DNA from: Chitinophaga tropicalis
Lineage (GTDB): Bacteria > Bacteroidota > Bacteroidia > Chitinophagales > Chitinophagaceae
Direction: 5' to 3'
DNA: 64,000 nt
Assembly: GCF_009758205.1 (NCBI RefSeq)
Contig: NZ_WRXN01000003.1
Location: forward strand, 62,001 to 126,000
The notes under the pieces were generated by a model. That model did no database searches. It saw only the letters and a program-made list of their open reading frames with translations, and had not been told where the DNA came from. Shown here in pieces: positions 36,500 to 44,190 of this stretch. The position numbers and the translations under genes were made by a program. Position 1 is the stretch's first letter. Each line of letters opens with the position of its first letter.

Positions 36500-37903
36500 A
36501 TGGCAAACACATATTATACACCAGGGGTGTATATTGAAGAGATCTCGAAGTTCCCGCCTTCCATCACCGCAGTAGAAACTGCTATTCCTGCCTTCATAGG
36601 CTTCACTGAAAAAGCCTCCGTGGATGGAGAGGATGTATTCGGGAAACCAATCCGTATCAGCTCCCTGCTGGAATACGAGAACATTTTTGGCGGTCCGCAG
36701 CCGGAAAAAAACCTGATCGTGACCATCACCAACAACACCAGGACCGGGCCTTTGTATACTGTCAGCGCTGATAACAGTGATGGCAAGGGCTTGTCAAAGC
36801 ACATCATGTATTACTCCCTGCAGCAGTTCTTTGCTAACGGAGGCGGGCCTTGCTGGATCATTTCTACCGGTGTTTATCTTGAACTGGGTACACCTATTAC
36901 AGAACAGGGACCTTTCGACGATGCGCTGACAGAACTGAGAAAACAGGATGAGCCTACGCTGATCATCTTCCCTGAGGGACAGAACATGCCGGTAGATACT
37001 TATAAATCACTCCTGGAAGCAGCGTTGATGCAGTGCTATGACCTGAAGGACCGTTTCGTGGTAATGGACCTTTTCAACAATGGCCTTACGCTGAAAACAG
37101 AAGGAGAGATACTGGCTGCCGCACAACAGTTCAGGGATGCCATCAGCAGTCCTGAAGAGCATCTGAGCTATGGCGCTGTATATTTCCCTAATATCCGCTC
37201 TACATTTGATTACGTATATGATGCTTCGACTGTTGTAATAGTAGGTGGCAGCGGAGCTTCTTTTGATGCGCTGACAAACCTGGAAAAAGCGAATGTAAAA
37301 CTGGCTATTTCCAACTTCTCAATTATACTGCCTCCAAGCGCTGCAGTGGCAGGTGTGTATGCACGTGTAGACAATTCCCGCGGTGTGTGGAAAGCTCCTG
37401 CCAATGAAGGTTTACTTTCTGTGTCAGGTGTTACCTGCGAGATAAGCGACCGCATACAGCAAGGTCTTAACGTGGATACCAATGCCGGTAAATCCATCAA
37501 CGCTATCCGCTTTTTCTCCGGTAAGGGGATCAAGATCTGGGGCGCCCGTACGCTGGATGGTAACTCCAATGAATGGAGGTATGTATCTGTGCGCCGGTAT
37601 TTCAACATGGTGGAGGAATCTACCAAGAAGGCCACAGAAGGGTTTGTATTTGAACCGAACGACGCCAATACCTGGGTGAAGGTAAAGGCCATGATAGAGA
37701 ATTTCCTTATCAATCAATGGCGTGCAGGTGCACTGGCAGGCGCGAAGCCGGAACATGCGTTTTATGTAAAGGTGGGCATCAATGAAACGATGACGGCTTT
37801 CGATATACTGGAAGGCAGGATGATCGTTGAGATTGGTCTGGCCGTTGTGCGTCCTGCTGAATTTATCATACTGAGGTTCAGTCATAAGATGCAGGAATCC
37901 TGA
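36500..37903 (+). CDS. eCIS contractile tail sheath protein
   Basis: The 467-residue protein has the sheath signature at its start (TYYTPGVYIEEISKFPPSI, AVETAIPAFIGFTE). Its conserved C-terminal half contains LPPSAAVAGVYARVDNSRGVWKAPAN, INAIRFFSGKGIKIWGARTLD, WRYVSVRRYFNMVEES, and FEPNDANTWVKVKAMIENFL. Sheath subunits form the extended helical shell that contracts and drives the inner tube. Only one sheath gene is present here, unlike the three of Afp/PVC. It ends 64 bp before the next gene, the largest gap in the cluster. Confidence 0.97.
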   Translation: MANTYYTPGVYIEEISKFPPSITAVETAIPAFIGFTEKASVDGEDVFGKPIRISSLLEYENIFGGPQPEKNLIVTITNNTRTGPLYTVSADNSDGKGLSKHIMYYSLQQFFANGGGPCWIISTGVYLELGTPITEQGPFDDALTELRKQDEPTLIIFPEGQNMPVDTYKSLLEAALMQCYDLKDRFVVMDLFNNGLTLKTEGEILAAAQQFRDAISSPEEHLSYGAVYFPNIRSTFDYVYDASTVVIVGGSGASFDALTNLEKANVKLAISNFSIILPPSAAVAGVYARVDNSRGVWKAPANEGLLSVSGVTCEISDRIQQGLNVDTNAGKSINAIRFFSGKGIKIWGARTLDGNSNEWRYVSVRRYFNMVEESTKKATEGFVFEPNDANTWVKVKAMIENFLINQWRAGALAGAKPEHAFYVKVGINETMTAFDILEGRMIVEIGLAVVRPAEFIILRFSHKMQES

Positions 37904-37967
37904 GTATACCGGTAATTCCCGTTAGATCGTATACAACTAATCATTACCCCCCAAAAATATTACCCCA

Positions 37968-38909
37968 ATGAGTGATAACAATCCTCAGGCAGAAGTGCAG
38001 GCAGTATCCTGTGTGCCGCCATCACCCTCACAATTTGACCTGGTCCTGAAAGACTATGGCGCCGTGCTGAAGGAAGAGTCAAAGAAAGCATCGGCCGACC
38101 TGGATATGCAGATCACCAGGGCCAATACTGCAAATGAAGCAGCATGTATTGAACGTGATATCAATGAGAAATTTGCCCGCTCTGTTAAGGAGTACAATTT
38201 CCTCAGTAATTGTGTTACTGTTTATACGGCACAGGACCTGGAAGGCCTGACAGATACTTTCACCAATGTACTGAAGCCTAAGAGCAACAACGCCAAAACA
38301 GCTTTCGATGGAGCTGTAGCCGCTATCAAGACTGTAAAGCAGAAAGTGGCGCAGGTAAGCAACCTGGCTGTAAAGCTGAAAGATGCGGTAGCAGATTCCT
38401 GCAACTCGGAAGAGCTGAAGCTGATCAGGGAATGTCTTTCAAAAGGTGGTCCCAATAAAAAGAACCTGGAAGACAGCGTACAGGAATTTGTGAACTATGC
38501 TGAGCAGATAGTGAACCAGGCGGACGATGCTGCGCAGGCAGCCGTAAAAGTGGCTGGTATCAATGCCTTCATCAATGTAGATAACCTTTCAGCGCTGATC
38601 ACGGCCGCCAAAACAGATGGCGGCAAACTGATAGCTGATGTAGACACGAACGTGAAAGATTCACAAAAGAAATATGATGATTCAAGGAAACCGCTGGGCG
38701 AAGCACTGAAAGCGCTGAGCACTGTAAGTACCGAAAAGAACAGGGCCTGGAACTACAAAGACGCTGTAGCCGGCGTTACCAAGTTTGTAGAGGAAAAGAA
38801 CTGTAACGGTAATGGCTGTAAGAAACTGGATGAAATATCGGAAGAGGCGGAGAATGCCTATAACAGCTCCAACTGTGGTGGCTGTGGCGGCGATGAAGTA
38901 CAGGAATAA
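37968..38909 (+). CDS. Cys-rich helical eCIS-cluster protein A
   Basis: The 313-residue product is almost entirely predicted helix with coiled-coil-like heptads (DLDMQITRANTANEAACIERDINEKF, AFDGAVAAIKTVKQKVAQVSNLAVKLKDAVAD). The C-terminal end is cysteine-rich, with CNGNGCKK and then NCGGCGGDE. It has no signal peptide and no family match I recognise. It lies between the sheath and tube genes, where Afp/PVC carry extra sheath paralogues. The 276-aa neighbour has a similar build. The pair may form an accessory structural element or be partners of cargo loading. This is unproven. Confidence 0.7.
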   Translation: MSDNNPQAEVQAVSCVPPSPSQFDLVLKDYGAVLKEESKKASADLDMQITRANTANEAACIERDINEKFARSVKEYNFLSNCVTVYTAQDLEGLTDTFTNVLKPKSNNAKTAFDGAVAAIKTVKQKVAQVSNLAVKLKDAVADSCNSEELKLIRECLSKGGPNKKNLEDSVQEFVNYAEQIVNQADDAAQAAVKVAGINAFINVDNLSALITAAKTDGGKLIADVDTNVKDSQKKYDDSRKPLGEALKALSTVSTEKNRAWNYKDAVAGVTKFVEEKNCNGNGCKKLDEISEEAENAYNSSNCGGCGGDEVQE

Positions 38910-38951
38910 TCCCCCGCATCCTTTTCATAACAAGTACACAATTAAATCATC

Positions 38952-39782
38952 ATGGCTTTAAATAAAGATTCCGTTCAACAATATATAGACCGCCTGTTGC
39001 AGGACTGCATAGAGGCGGACCTGGCCTTCAACAATGCCAAAGCGCAGGAGCTGGCCAAAAAGAGCGCACTGGATAAGACCAAACGCTGGTCTGATATTCT
39101 CAGGGACGTGCTCAATACTGTTACTGAAACCAACCGTCTGGGTATGATCTACCTGGGCACGCTGGAACGTACCCGCAAGCAGAATGAGAAAGTGGGCAAG
39201 AATGCCCGGCTGGCGGTGAATGCCATCAAGATCCTTATCTGTGAGGTGAAGAAGGTAATGGACTGTACAGAAGTGATGAAAGGGCTGGTAAAAGTGCTGT
39301 CAGACAGGATTGACTGTAAGATCCCGTCTAAAGGCGCCAACTCTATCATGGCAGTTCTGGCTAACCTGAAAACTGCTGTAGACGATGCGCTGGCCAGTAT
39401 TAAAGATGCCCTCAATGCTTTACTGGCTACTTACCACCTGGAAGAAGAGCTCTGGGGAGACCTGGCCGGTGAAAAGGGCTTGCTGTTCCAGATAGGTGGT
39501 ATGTATACACTGGTAACGGAAGGCAAGAAACCGGATATTGATTCCTGCGGACATTGCAATCCGAAGAAGACCCCGATCTTCCCGATGGATGATCCGGCGT
39601 GCGACTTCTATACAAAGACAAAGCACCAGTATGAGGAAACGCTTGAAAAGCTGAAAGACCTCCAGGATGCATTAGACAACGCTACCTGTAAACGCGAGTT
39701 TGCCCAGGCCAAGAAAGTGGCGCTGGACAATGCTTATGCAGCAGCACTGGCAGCCAAAGCCTGCGATACTAAAACCAAGTAA
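38952..39782 (+). CDS. Cys-rich helical eCIS-cluster protein B
   Basis: The 276-residue product is again almost all helix. It has an N-terminal coiled-coil-like stretch (SVQQYIDRLLQDCIEADLAF, AQELAKKSALDKTKRWSDIL), a middle with many Ile and Val (ARLAVNAIKILICEVKKVMDC), and a Cys cluster near residue 198 (DSCGHCNPKKTP), CDFYTK, CKREFAQ and KACDTK. The CxxC could hold a metal or a disulfide. It resembles protein A in size and architecture, though not obviously in sequence. It is co-directional with the tube gene 21 bp downstream. Confidence 0.7.
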   Translation: MALNKDSVQQYIDRLLQDCIEADLAFNNAKAQELAKKSALDKTKRWSDILRDVLNTVTETNRLGMIYLGTLERTRKQNEKVGKNARLAVNAIKILICEVKKVMDCTEVMKGLVKVLSDRIDCKIPSKGANSIMAVLANLKTAVDDALASIKDALNALLATYHLEEELWGDLAGEKGLLFQIGGMYTLVTEGKKPDIDSCGHCNPKKTPIFPMDDPACDFYTKTKHQYEETLEKLKDLQDALDNATCKREFAQAKKVALDNAYAAALAAKACDTKTK

Positions 39783-39803
39783 TCACCGAACAAAAAATAG
39801 ACA

Positions 39804-40247
39804 ATGGCAAATTATCCGTTACCAAAGTTCCACTTCCAGGTAGAATGGGGTGGTAAAAATATAGGATTCACTGAAGTGACCGGCCTTACTGTGGAAACCG
39901 AAGCGATCGAGTACCGCCACGGCGCCAGCCCGGAATACCATAAGACCAAGCAACCGGGTTTACAGAAATACAGCAACATCACCCTGAAACGCGGCACTTT
40001 CAAGTCAGACAATGAATACTTTGACTGGTGGAAAGAGACTGTGTTCTTCCAGGAACAGAACGGTAAATACCGCCGCAACATTACTATCAGCCTGCTGGAT
40101 GAAATGCACAAGCCTATCATTGTATGGAAGGTGAAGAACGCGTGGCCTATCAAGGTGCAGGCGGCAGACCTGAAAGCAGATGCGAATGAGATAGCTGTTG
40201 AAAGCGTGGAGCTGGTGCATGAAGGCCTGGTGATCGAAAATAAATGA
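39804..40247 (+). CDS. eCIS inner tube protein 1
   Basis: The 147-residue product has the gp19/Afp1-like tube layout: FHFQVEWGGKNIGFTEVTGLTVETEAIEYRHG, then the loop KQPGLQKYSNITLKRGTF, the helix NEYFDWWKET, and a C-terminal strand AWPIKVQAADLKADANEIAVESVELVHEGL. Subunits stack as hexameric rings to form the rigid tube. Its stop codon overlaps the next start by 4 bp. Two tube genes are common in these systems; the second usually fits next to the baseplate. Confidence 0.96.
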   Translation: MANYPLPKFHFQVEWGGKNIGFTEVTGLTVETEAIEYRHGASPEYHKTKQPGLQKYSNITLKRGTFKSDNEYFDWWKETVFFQEQNGKYRRNITISLLDEMHKPIIVWKVKNAWPIKVQAADLKADANEIAVESVELVHEGLVIENK

Positions 40248-40714
40248 CCATGGCAAATGGCAGCTATCCTCCTGTAGGGTTTCATTTCAAGGTGGAGTTC
40301 CTGTTCGATAAGAAAGGAACGCAGCAGCAAACGGATAATGATATCCTTTTCCAGTCGGTGTCCGGCCTGAACTTCCAGATGCAGACCGATACGATCAAGG
40401 AAGGAGGGGAGAACCGTTTTGAGCATGTAATTCCTGTGCGCAGTAAATGCACTGACCTGGTGCTGCGCCGGGGGATCTTCAAACCGGCTGATTCTGCTGT
40501 CACCCAATGGTGCCTTGACGCTTTCAGGAACTTTACCTTTTCCCCGATAGATATGATAATCAGTCTGCTGAACGAGCAACACCAGCCGCTTATGACATGG
40601 AAGATACACCATGCCTGGCCCAAGAACTGGAAGGTGGCTGATTTCAATGCTGATAAGGGAGAGGTGGTGATAGAAACGTTTGAGCTGAACTACAACTTTT
40701 TCGCATTGGAATAA
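40244..40714 (+). CDS. eCIS inner tube protein 2
   Basis: The 156-residue paralogue of the preceding tube protein has the same order: FHFKVEFLF, SVSGLNFQMQTDTIKEGGENRFEHVIPVRSKCTDLVLRRGIF, LDAFRNFTFSPIDMIISLLNEQ, then AWPKNWKVADFNADKGEVVIETFELNYN. By analogy with Afp5/Pvc5 it is probably the tube-initiation ring that joins the baseplate, while tube 1 forms the shaft. The start overlaps the upstream stop (ATGA); an ATG two codons downstream is equally possible. Confidence 0.94.
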   Translation: MTMANGSYPPVGFHFKVEFLFDKKGTQQQTDNDILFQSVSGLNFQMQTDTIKEGGENRFEHVIPVRSKCTDLVLRRGIFKPADSAVTQWCLDAFRNFTFSPIDMIISLLNEQHQPLMTWKIHHAWPKNWKVADFNADKGEVVIETFELNYNFFALE

Positions 40715-40726
40715 AAAAACTGTTCT

Positions 40727-40897
40727 ATGCCAGTAGAAATCAAAGAACTGGTGATCAAGGTGGCGGTAGACGAGACCGGCGGCGGTAAGGAAAGCGCCGG
40801 CCGTTCCGGCGCACAGCAGGATGCCCCACCTGACCAGATCATCCGCGCCTGCGTTGAAAAGGTACTGGAAATACTGAAAGATCAAAGAGAACGCTGA
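40727..40897 (+). CDS. Small eCIS protein (DUF5908, Afp6/Pvc6-like)
   Basis: A 56-codon frame translates MPVEIKELVIKVAVDETGG, then a polar middle, then PPDQIIRACVEKVLEILKDQRER. The MPVEI-ELVI start and short C-terminal helix match the DUF5908 family, which accompanies eCIS and fits the small Afp6/Pvc6 gene found between tube and LysM genes. Its position here is the same. Its stop overlaps the next start codon by one base (TGATG), showing tight coupling. Its role in the particle is not established. Being short, it is easily missed by gene callers. Confidence 0.88.
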   Translation: MPVEIKELVIKVAVDETGGGKESAGRSGAQQDAPPDQIIRACVEKVLEILKDQRER

Positions 40898-41610
40898 TGG
40901 CAAACAAACAAACGGCGAATGTAGAAAAGATCGTGATACGGCCTTTCCTGAACCCGAAGCAGGATAAATCTGCCGGCAGCGATTTTGTAATTCCCATTAA
41001 CCCGGAAAGCTACGCGCAGTCATACAAGGTAGAAGCCAAGGATAAATCGACCGGCGGTAACCAGGGCAGCGCTCCTGAATACAAGTTCACTGCCCCGGAG
41101 CAATTGAAGCTTGACTTCATGCTGGACAACACCGGTACCATAGAGGGGAATATCCTCAATGGCACGGAGGTACGGGAACAGGTGGATAAACTGCTCAATA
41201 CCGTATACCGGATGCAGGGAGAGGCGCATAAACCCGCTATCCTGAAAATCCAATGGGGCCTGTTCACGTTTGACTGCATCCTTGCCACCCTGGACATCAA
41301 CTATGTGCTTTTTAAGCCCAATGGTGAACCTTTGAGGGCAAAGGTGAGCGCTAGCTTCACCCAGTATGTGGAGCCGAAAAAAAGGGTTGCAAAAGAGGAT
41401 AAGCATTCGCCCGACCTTTTCCGCAGCGTGAAGGTAGCTGACGGGGACACACTTCCCCTGTTATGTTATAAGAACTATGCGGACCCTTCCTACTATCTGC
41501 AGGTGGCGTATTATAATGAGCTGGTCTCTGTAAGGACCTTACGTACTGACCAGGAGCTGGCCTTTCCGCCGGTGAAGAACACGACAGATTCCCCGCAAAA
41601 AATTTCCTGA
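40897..41610 (+). CDS. eCIS LysM-containing baseplate/tube-adaptor protein (Afp7/Pvc7-like)
   Basis: The 237-residue protein has a CIS_tube-like N-terminal section (INPESYAQSYKVEAKDKSTGG, APEYKFTAPEQLKLDFMLDNTGTI, LDINYVLFKPNGEPLRAKVSASFTQYVEP). It ends in a LysM-type domain (VADGDTLPLLCYKNYADPSYYLQVAYYNEL, then TDQELAFPPV). In Afp/PVC this class sits at the base of the tube and links it to the spike and baseplate. It is separated by 2 bp from the spike gene. Confidence 0.93.
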   Translation: MANKQTANVEKIVIRPFLNPKQDKSAGSDFVIPINPESYAQSYKVEAKDKSTGGNQGSAPEYKFTAPEQLKLDFMLDNTGTIEGNILNGTEVREQVDKLLNTVYRMQGEAHKPAILKIQWGLFTFDCILATLDINYVLFKPNGEPLRAKVSASFTQYVEPKKRVAKEDKHSPDLFRSVKVADGDTLPLLCYKNYADPSYYLQVAYYNELVSVRTLRTDQELAFPPVKNTTDSPQKIS

Positions 41611-41612
41611 AC

Positions 41613-43403
41613 ATGGCAGATGCAGAACAAATAGCGAAAGACGAACGGAACATTCCCACCCCGGGAGAGTTTGATTATACTTCCGTAGAGATCTTCATCA
41701 ATGGCAGCAAAGTGGATAATCCTGCCTACAACCTGCGTGCGGTATCTGTTGTGAAAGAAGCCAACCTGATACCCCTGGCCAGGATCACATTGCTGGACGG
41801 CGATACATCGGGTGAAAAATTCGCTGCCAGTGAATCGGCGGATTTTATTCCCGGTAATAAGATCGAGCTGAAAGTAGGCAGGGACAAAGAGAAGAACTCT
41901 GTGTTCAAAGGTGTGATCATTAAACACAGTATCCGCGCCAATGAGAACGGAGGGGCGTTCCTTCAGCTGGACTGCCGTGATGAAGCTGTATCTCTCACGC
42001 TGGGAAGGAAGAACAAATATTTCCGGGATATCAAAGACAGTGATGCGCTGCAGCAGGTTCTGGGCAGCAAAGCCGGTTCCATTGCGGCTACAGATGTGCA
42101 GCTGAAAGAGCTGGTGCAGTACTACTGTACGGACTGGGACTTTGTTCTGAGCCGCGCCCAGATGAACGGCTGTTTGCTGATGGTGAACGACGGCAAGGTA
42201 AATATGGTACGCCCCGAGCTGGCGGGTTCTCCTGTGCTGACAATCGTTTATGGCGCTACTATAGAAGAGTTTGAGGCAGAGATAGACGCCCGCACGCAAT
42301 GGCAGAAAGCCAGCGCCAGCAGCTGGAGTTACAAAGACCAGGCGTTGAAGCAATCAGAGACAAGCAGTGTGTCTTTCAAAGAGGCAGGCAATATTTCAGG
42401 CAGCGAGCTGGCTAAGATCGTTGCTCCTGAAACGGCAGAACTGCGTCACAGCGGCCTGGTAAGCGAACCTGAGCTGAAGGCCTGGACAGAAGCTTTTATG
42501 TTGAAAAGCCGGATGTCCAAGATCAGGGGCCGTGTAAAGATCAAAGGATCTCCCGCTACCAAACCTGGTGATACAATAGAGTTAAAGGGCCTGGGTAACC
42601 GTTTTAATGGTCTTGTGTATGTAAGCGGTGTGCGGCATGAGTATGTGGACGGTATATGGTCCACTCATTTACAATTCGGTGTTTCTCCTGAATGGTTCCA
42701 CCACAAGCCTGACATTATTGAAACCCCGGCCGCAGGTTTACTGCCTGCCGTGCATGGTTTGCAGGTAGGTATAGTGGTGCAGCTGGAAAACGATCCCGAT
42801 GGAGAGCATCGTATCCAGGTAAAGATACCTGTGATAGATAACCAGGAGAAGGGCACGTGGGCCCGTGTGGCATCGCTGGATGCGGGTAATGACAGGGGCT
42901 ATTTCTTCCGGCCCGAAATAGGAGATGAAGTGATTGTCGGATTTATCAATGACGATCCGCGTTTTGCTGTGGTGGTTGGTATGCTGCATAGCAGTAATAA
43001 GCCGGCGCCGGTACAGGCCAAAGATGATAACCATATCAAGGGGCTGGTAACACGCAGCAAGATGAAAACGATGTATGACGATGAGAATAAAGTAATGCGC
43101 ATGGAGACGCCTGCGGGCAATTTTATAGAGCTGAGTGAAAAGGATAAGGCTATTACCATACAGGACCAGCATGGTAACAGTGTTAAGATGGAAGCTGCAG
43201 GTATTACCATTAAAAGCGCTAAAGATATAAAGATGGAAGCTACCGGGTCCTTCTCGCTGAAGGCAGGTACTGACATTAAGATAGAGGGCGCCAGTATTTC
43301 CGGTAAGGCCCAGACCAAGCTGGAAATGAACGGGATGGCCAGCGCGAAAGTAGAATCTGCCGCGATGCTGGAGCTGAAAGGCGGAATTGTAAAGATCAAC
43401 TAA
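41613..43403 (+). CDS. eCIS VgrG-like central spike (Afp8/Pvc8-like)
   Basis: The 596-residue product combines a gp27-like N-terminal half (FDYTSVEIFINGSKVDNPAYNLRAVSVVKEANLIPLARITLLDG, FKGVIIKHSI) with a gp5/gpV OB fold (LQVGIVVQLENDPDGEHRIQVKIPV, GYFFRPEIGDEVIVGFINDDPRFAVVVG). A C-terminal beta-prism repeat follows (NFIELSEKDKAITIQDQ, VKMEAAGITIKSAKDIKMEATGSFSLKAGTDIKIEGASI). It forms the trimeric spike at the end of the tube, tipped by the PAAR protein encoded next. No C-terminal toxin extension is seen. Confidence 0.96.
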   Translation: MADAEQIAKDERNIPTPGEFDYTSVEIFINGSKVDNPAYNLRAVSVVKEANLIPLARITLLDGDTSGEKFAASESADFIPGNKIELKVGRDKEKNSVFKGVIIKHSIRANENGGAFLQLDCRDEAVSLTLGRKNKYFRDIKDSDALQQVLGSKAGSIAATDVQLKELVQYYCTDWDFVLSRAQMNGCLLMVNDGKVNMVRPELAGSPVLTIVYGATIEEFEAEIDARTQWQKASASSWSYKDQALKQSETSSVSFKEAGNISGSELAKIVAPETAELRHSGLVSEPELKAWTEAFMLKSRMSKIRGRVKIKGSPATKPGDTIELKGLGNRFNGLVYVSGVRHEYVDGIWSTHLQFGVSPEWFHHKPDIIETPAAGLLPAVHGLQVGIVVQLENDPDGEHRIQVKIPVIDNQEKGTWARVASLDAGNDRGYFFRPEIGDEVIVGFINDDPRFAVVVGMLHSSNKPAPVQAKDDNHIKGLVTRSKMKTMYDDENKVMRMETPAGNFIELSEKDKAITIQDQHGNSVKMEAAGITIKSAKDIKMEATGSFSLKAGTDIKIEGASISGKAQTKLEMNGMASAKVESAAMLELKGGIVKIN

Positions 43404-43415
43404 AAACATCTGATC

Positions 43416-43706
43416 ATGCCCCCGGCAGCAAGAGTAGGAGATATGCACGTTTGCCCGATGACCACAGGTCCGGTGCCTCATGTAGGTGGCCCTATTGTTG
43501 GTCCCGGAGTACCCACTGTCCTGATTGGCGGTATGCCTGCGGCAGTGGTTGGGGATATGGCGATATGTACCGGTCCGCCCGATGTAATAGTAAAAGGCTC
43601 TGCCACCGTATTGATAGGAGGCAAGCCTGCTGCCAGGATGGGAGACCTGACTGCTCATGGAGGCAACATTATTCTGGGCGCGCCTACAGTGATGATAGGC
43701 GGATAA
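43416..43706 (+). CDS. eCIS PAAR-repeat spike tip
   Basis: The 96-residue protein is a plain PAAR domain: PPAARVGDMHVCP at the start, then VGGPIVGPGVPTVLIGGMPAAVVGDMAICTGPP, then ATVLIGGKPAARMGDLTAHGGNI and PTVMIGG. It supplies the zinc-bound conical tip on the spike; candidate ligands are the His and Cys residues in DMHVC, MAIC and TAHG. It carries no effector extension, which fits cargo being packed inside the tube rather than on the tip. Confidence 0.96.
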   Translation: MPPAARVGDMHVCPMTTGPVPHVGGPIVGPGVPTVLIGGMPAAVVGDMAICTGPPDVIVKGSATVLIGGKPAARMGDLTAHGGNIILGAPTVMIGG

Positions 43707-43731
43707 AAAAAGATCTCTAAAGTACTGATAT

Positions 43732-44190
43732 ATGCTTGATGCAAAAGATTTTCTCGGTTGTGGATGGGCGTTCCCTCCAACATTCCGGAAAGAGAATGAA
43801 GACCAGGACTGCTATGCCCAGCTGGCCGTTGGCCGCGAAGATATTGAACAGAGCCTGCAGATCCTGTTATCTACCAGCCTGGGAGAACGGGTGATGCTGC
43901 CTCAGTACGGCTGCAACCTGTCAGACTACCAGTTTGAGTCAATGAGTAACACCCTTATAGGTTTTATCACTGATCTTGTTTCCAATGCCATCCTTTATTA
44001 TGAGGCCAGGATAAAGGTGGATAAGATCACGGTATCCCAGTCAGATTCCTGGGATGCTATACAGGGATTTTTACGCATCAATATTGACTATACCATAAGG
44101 GCTACCAATTCCAGGTATAATTATGTGTACGACTTCTATATCAGGGAAGGAAGTGCTGATGCAATAAATGCAATGATAGCAATTAGATAA
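43732..44190 (+). CDS. eCIS baseplate wedge protein, gp25/GPW-like (Afp9/Pvc9)
   Basis: The 152-residue product has the gp25 signature: DIEQSLQILLSTSLGERVMLPQYGCNL, then NTLIGFITDLVSNAILYYEARIKVDKITV. gp25 proteins join the sheath to the baseplate. Its stop codon overlaps the start of the 1321-aa baseplate gene by one base, the usual coupling of these two genes. Confidence 0.95.
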   Translation: MLDAKDFLGCGWAFPPTFRKENEDQDCYAQLAVGREDIEQSLQILLSTSLGERVMLPQYGCNLSDYQFESMSNTLIGFITDLVSNAILYYEARIKVDKITVSQSDSWDAIQGFLRINIDYTIRATNSRYNYVYDFYIREGSADAINAMIAIR

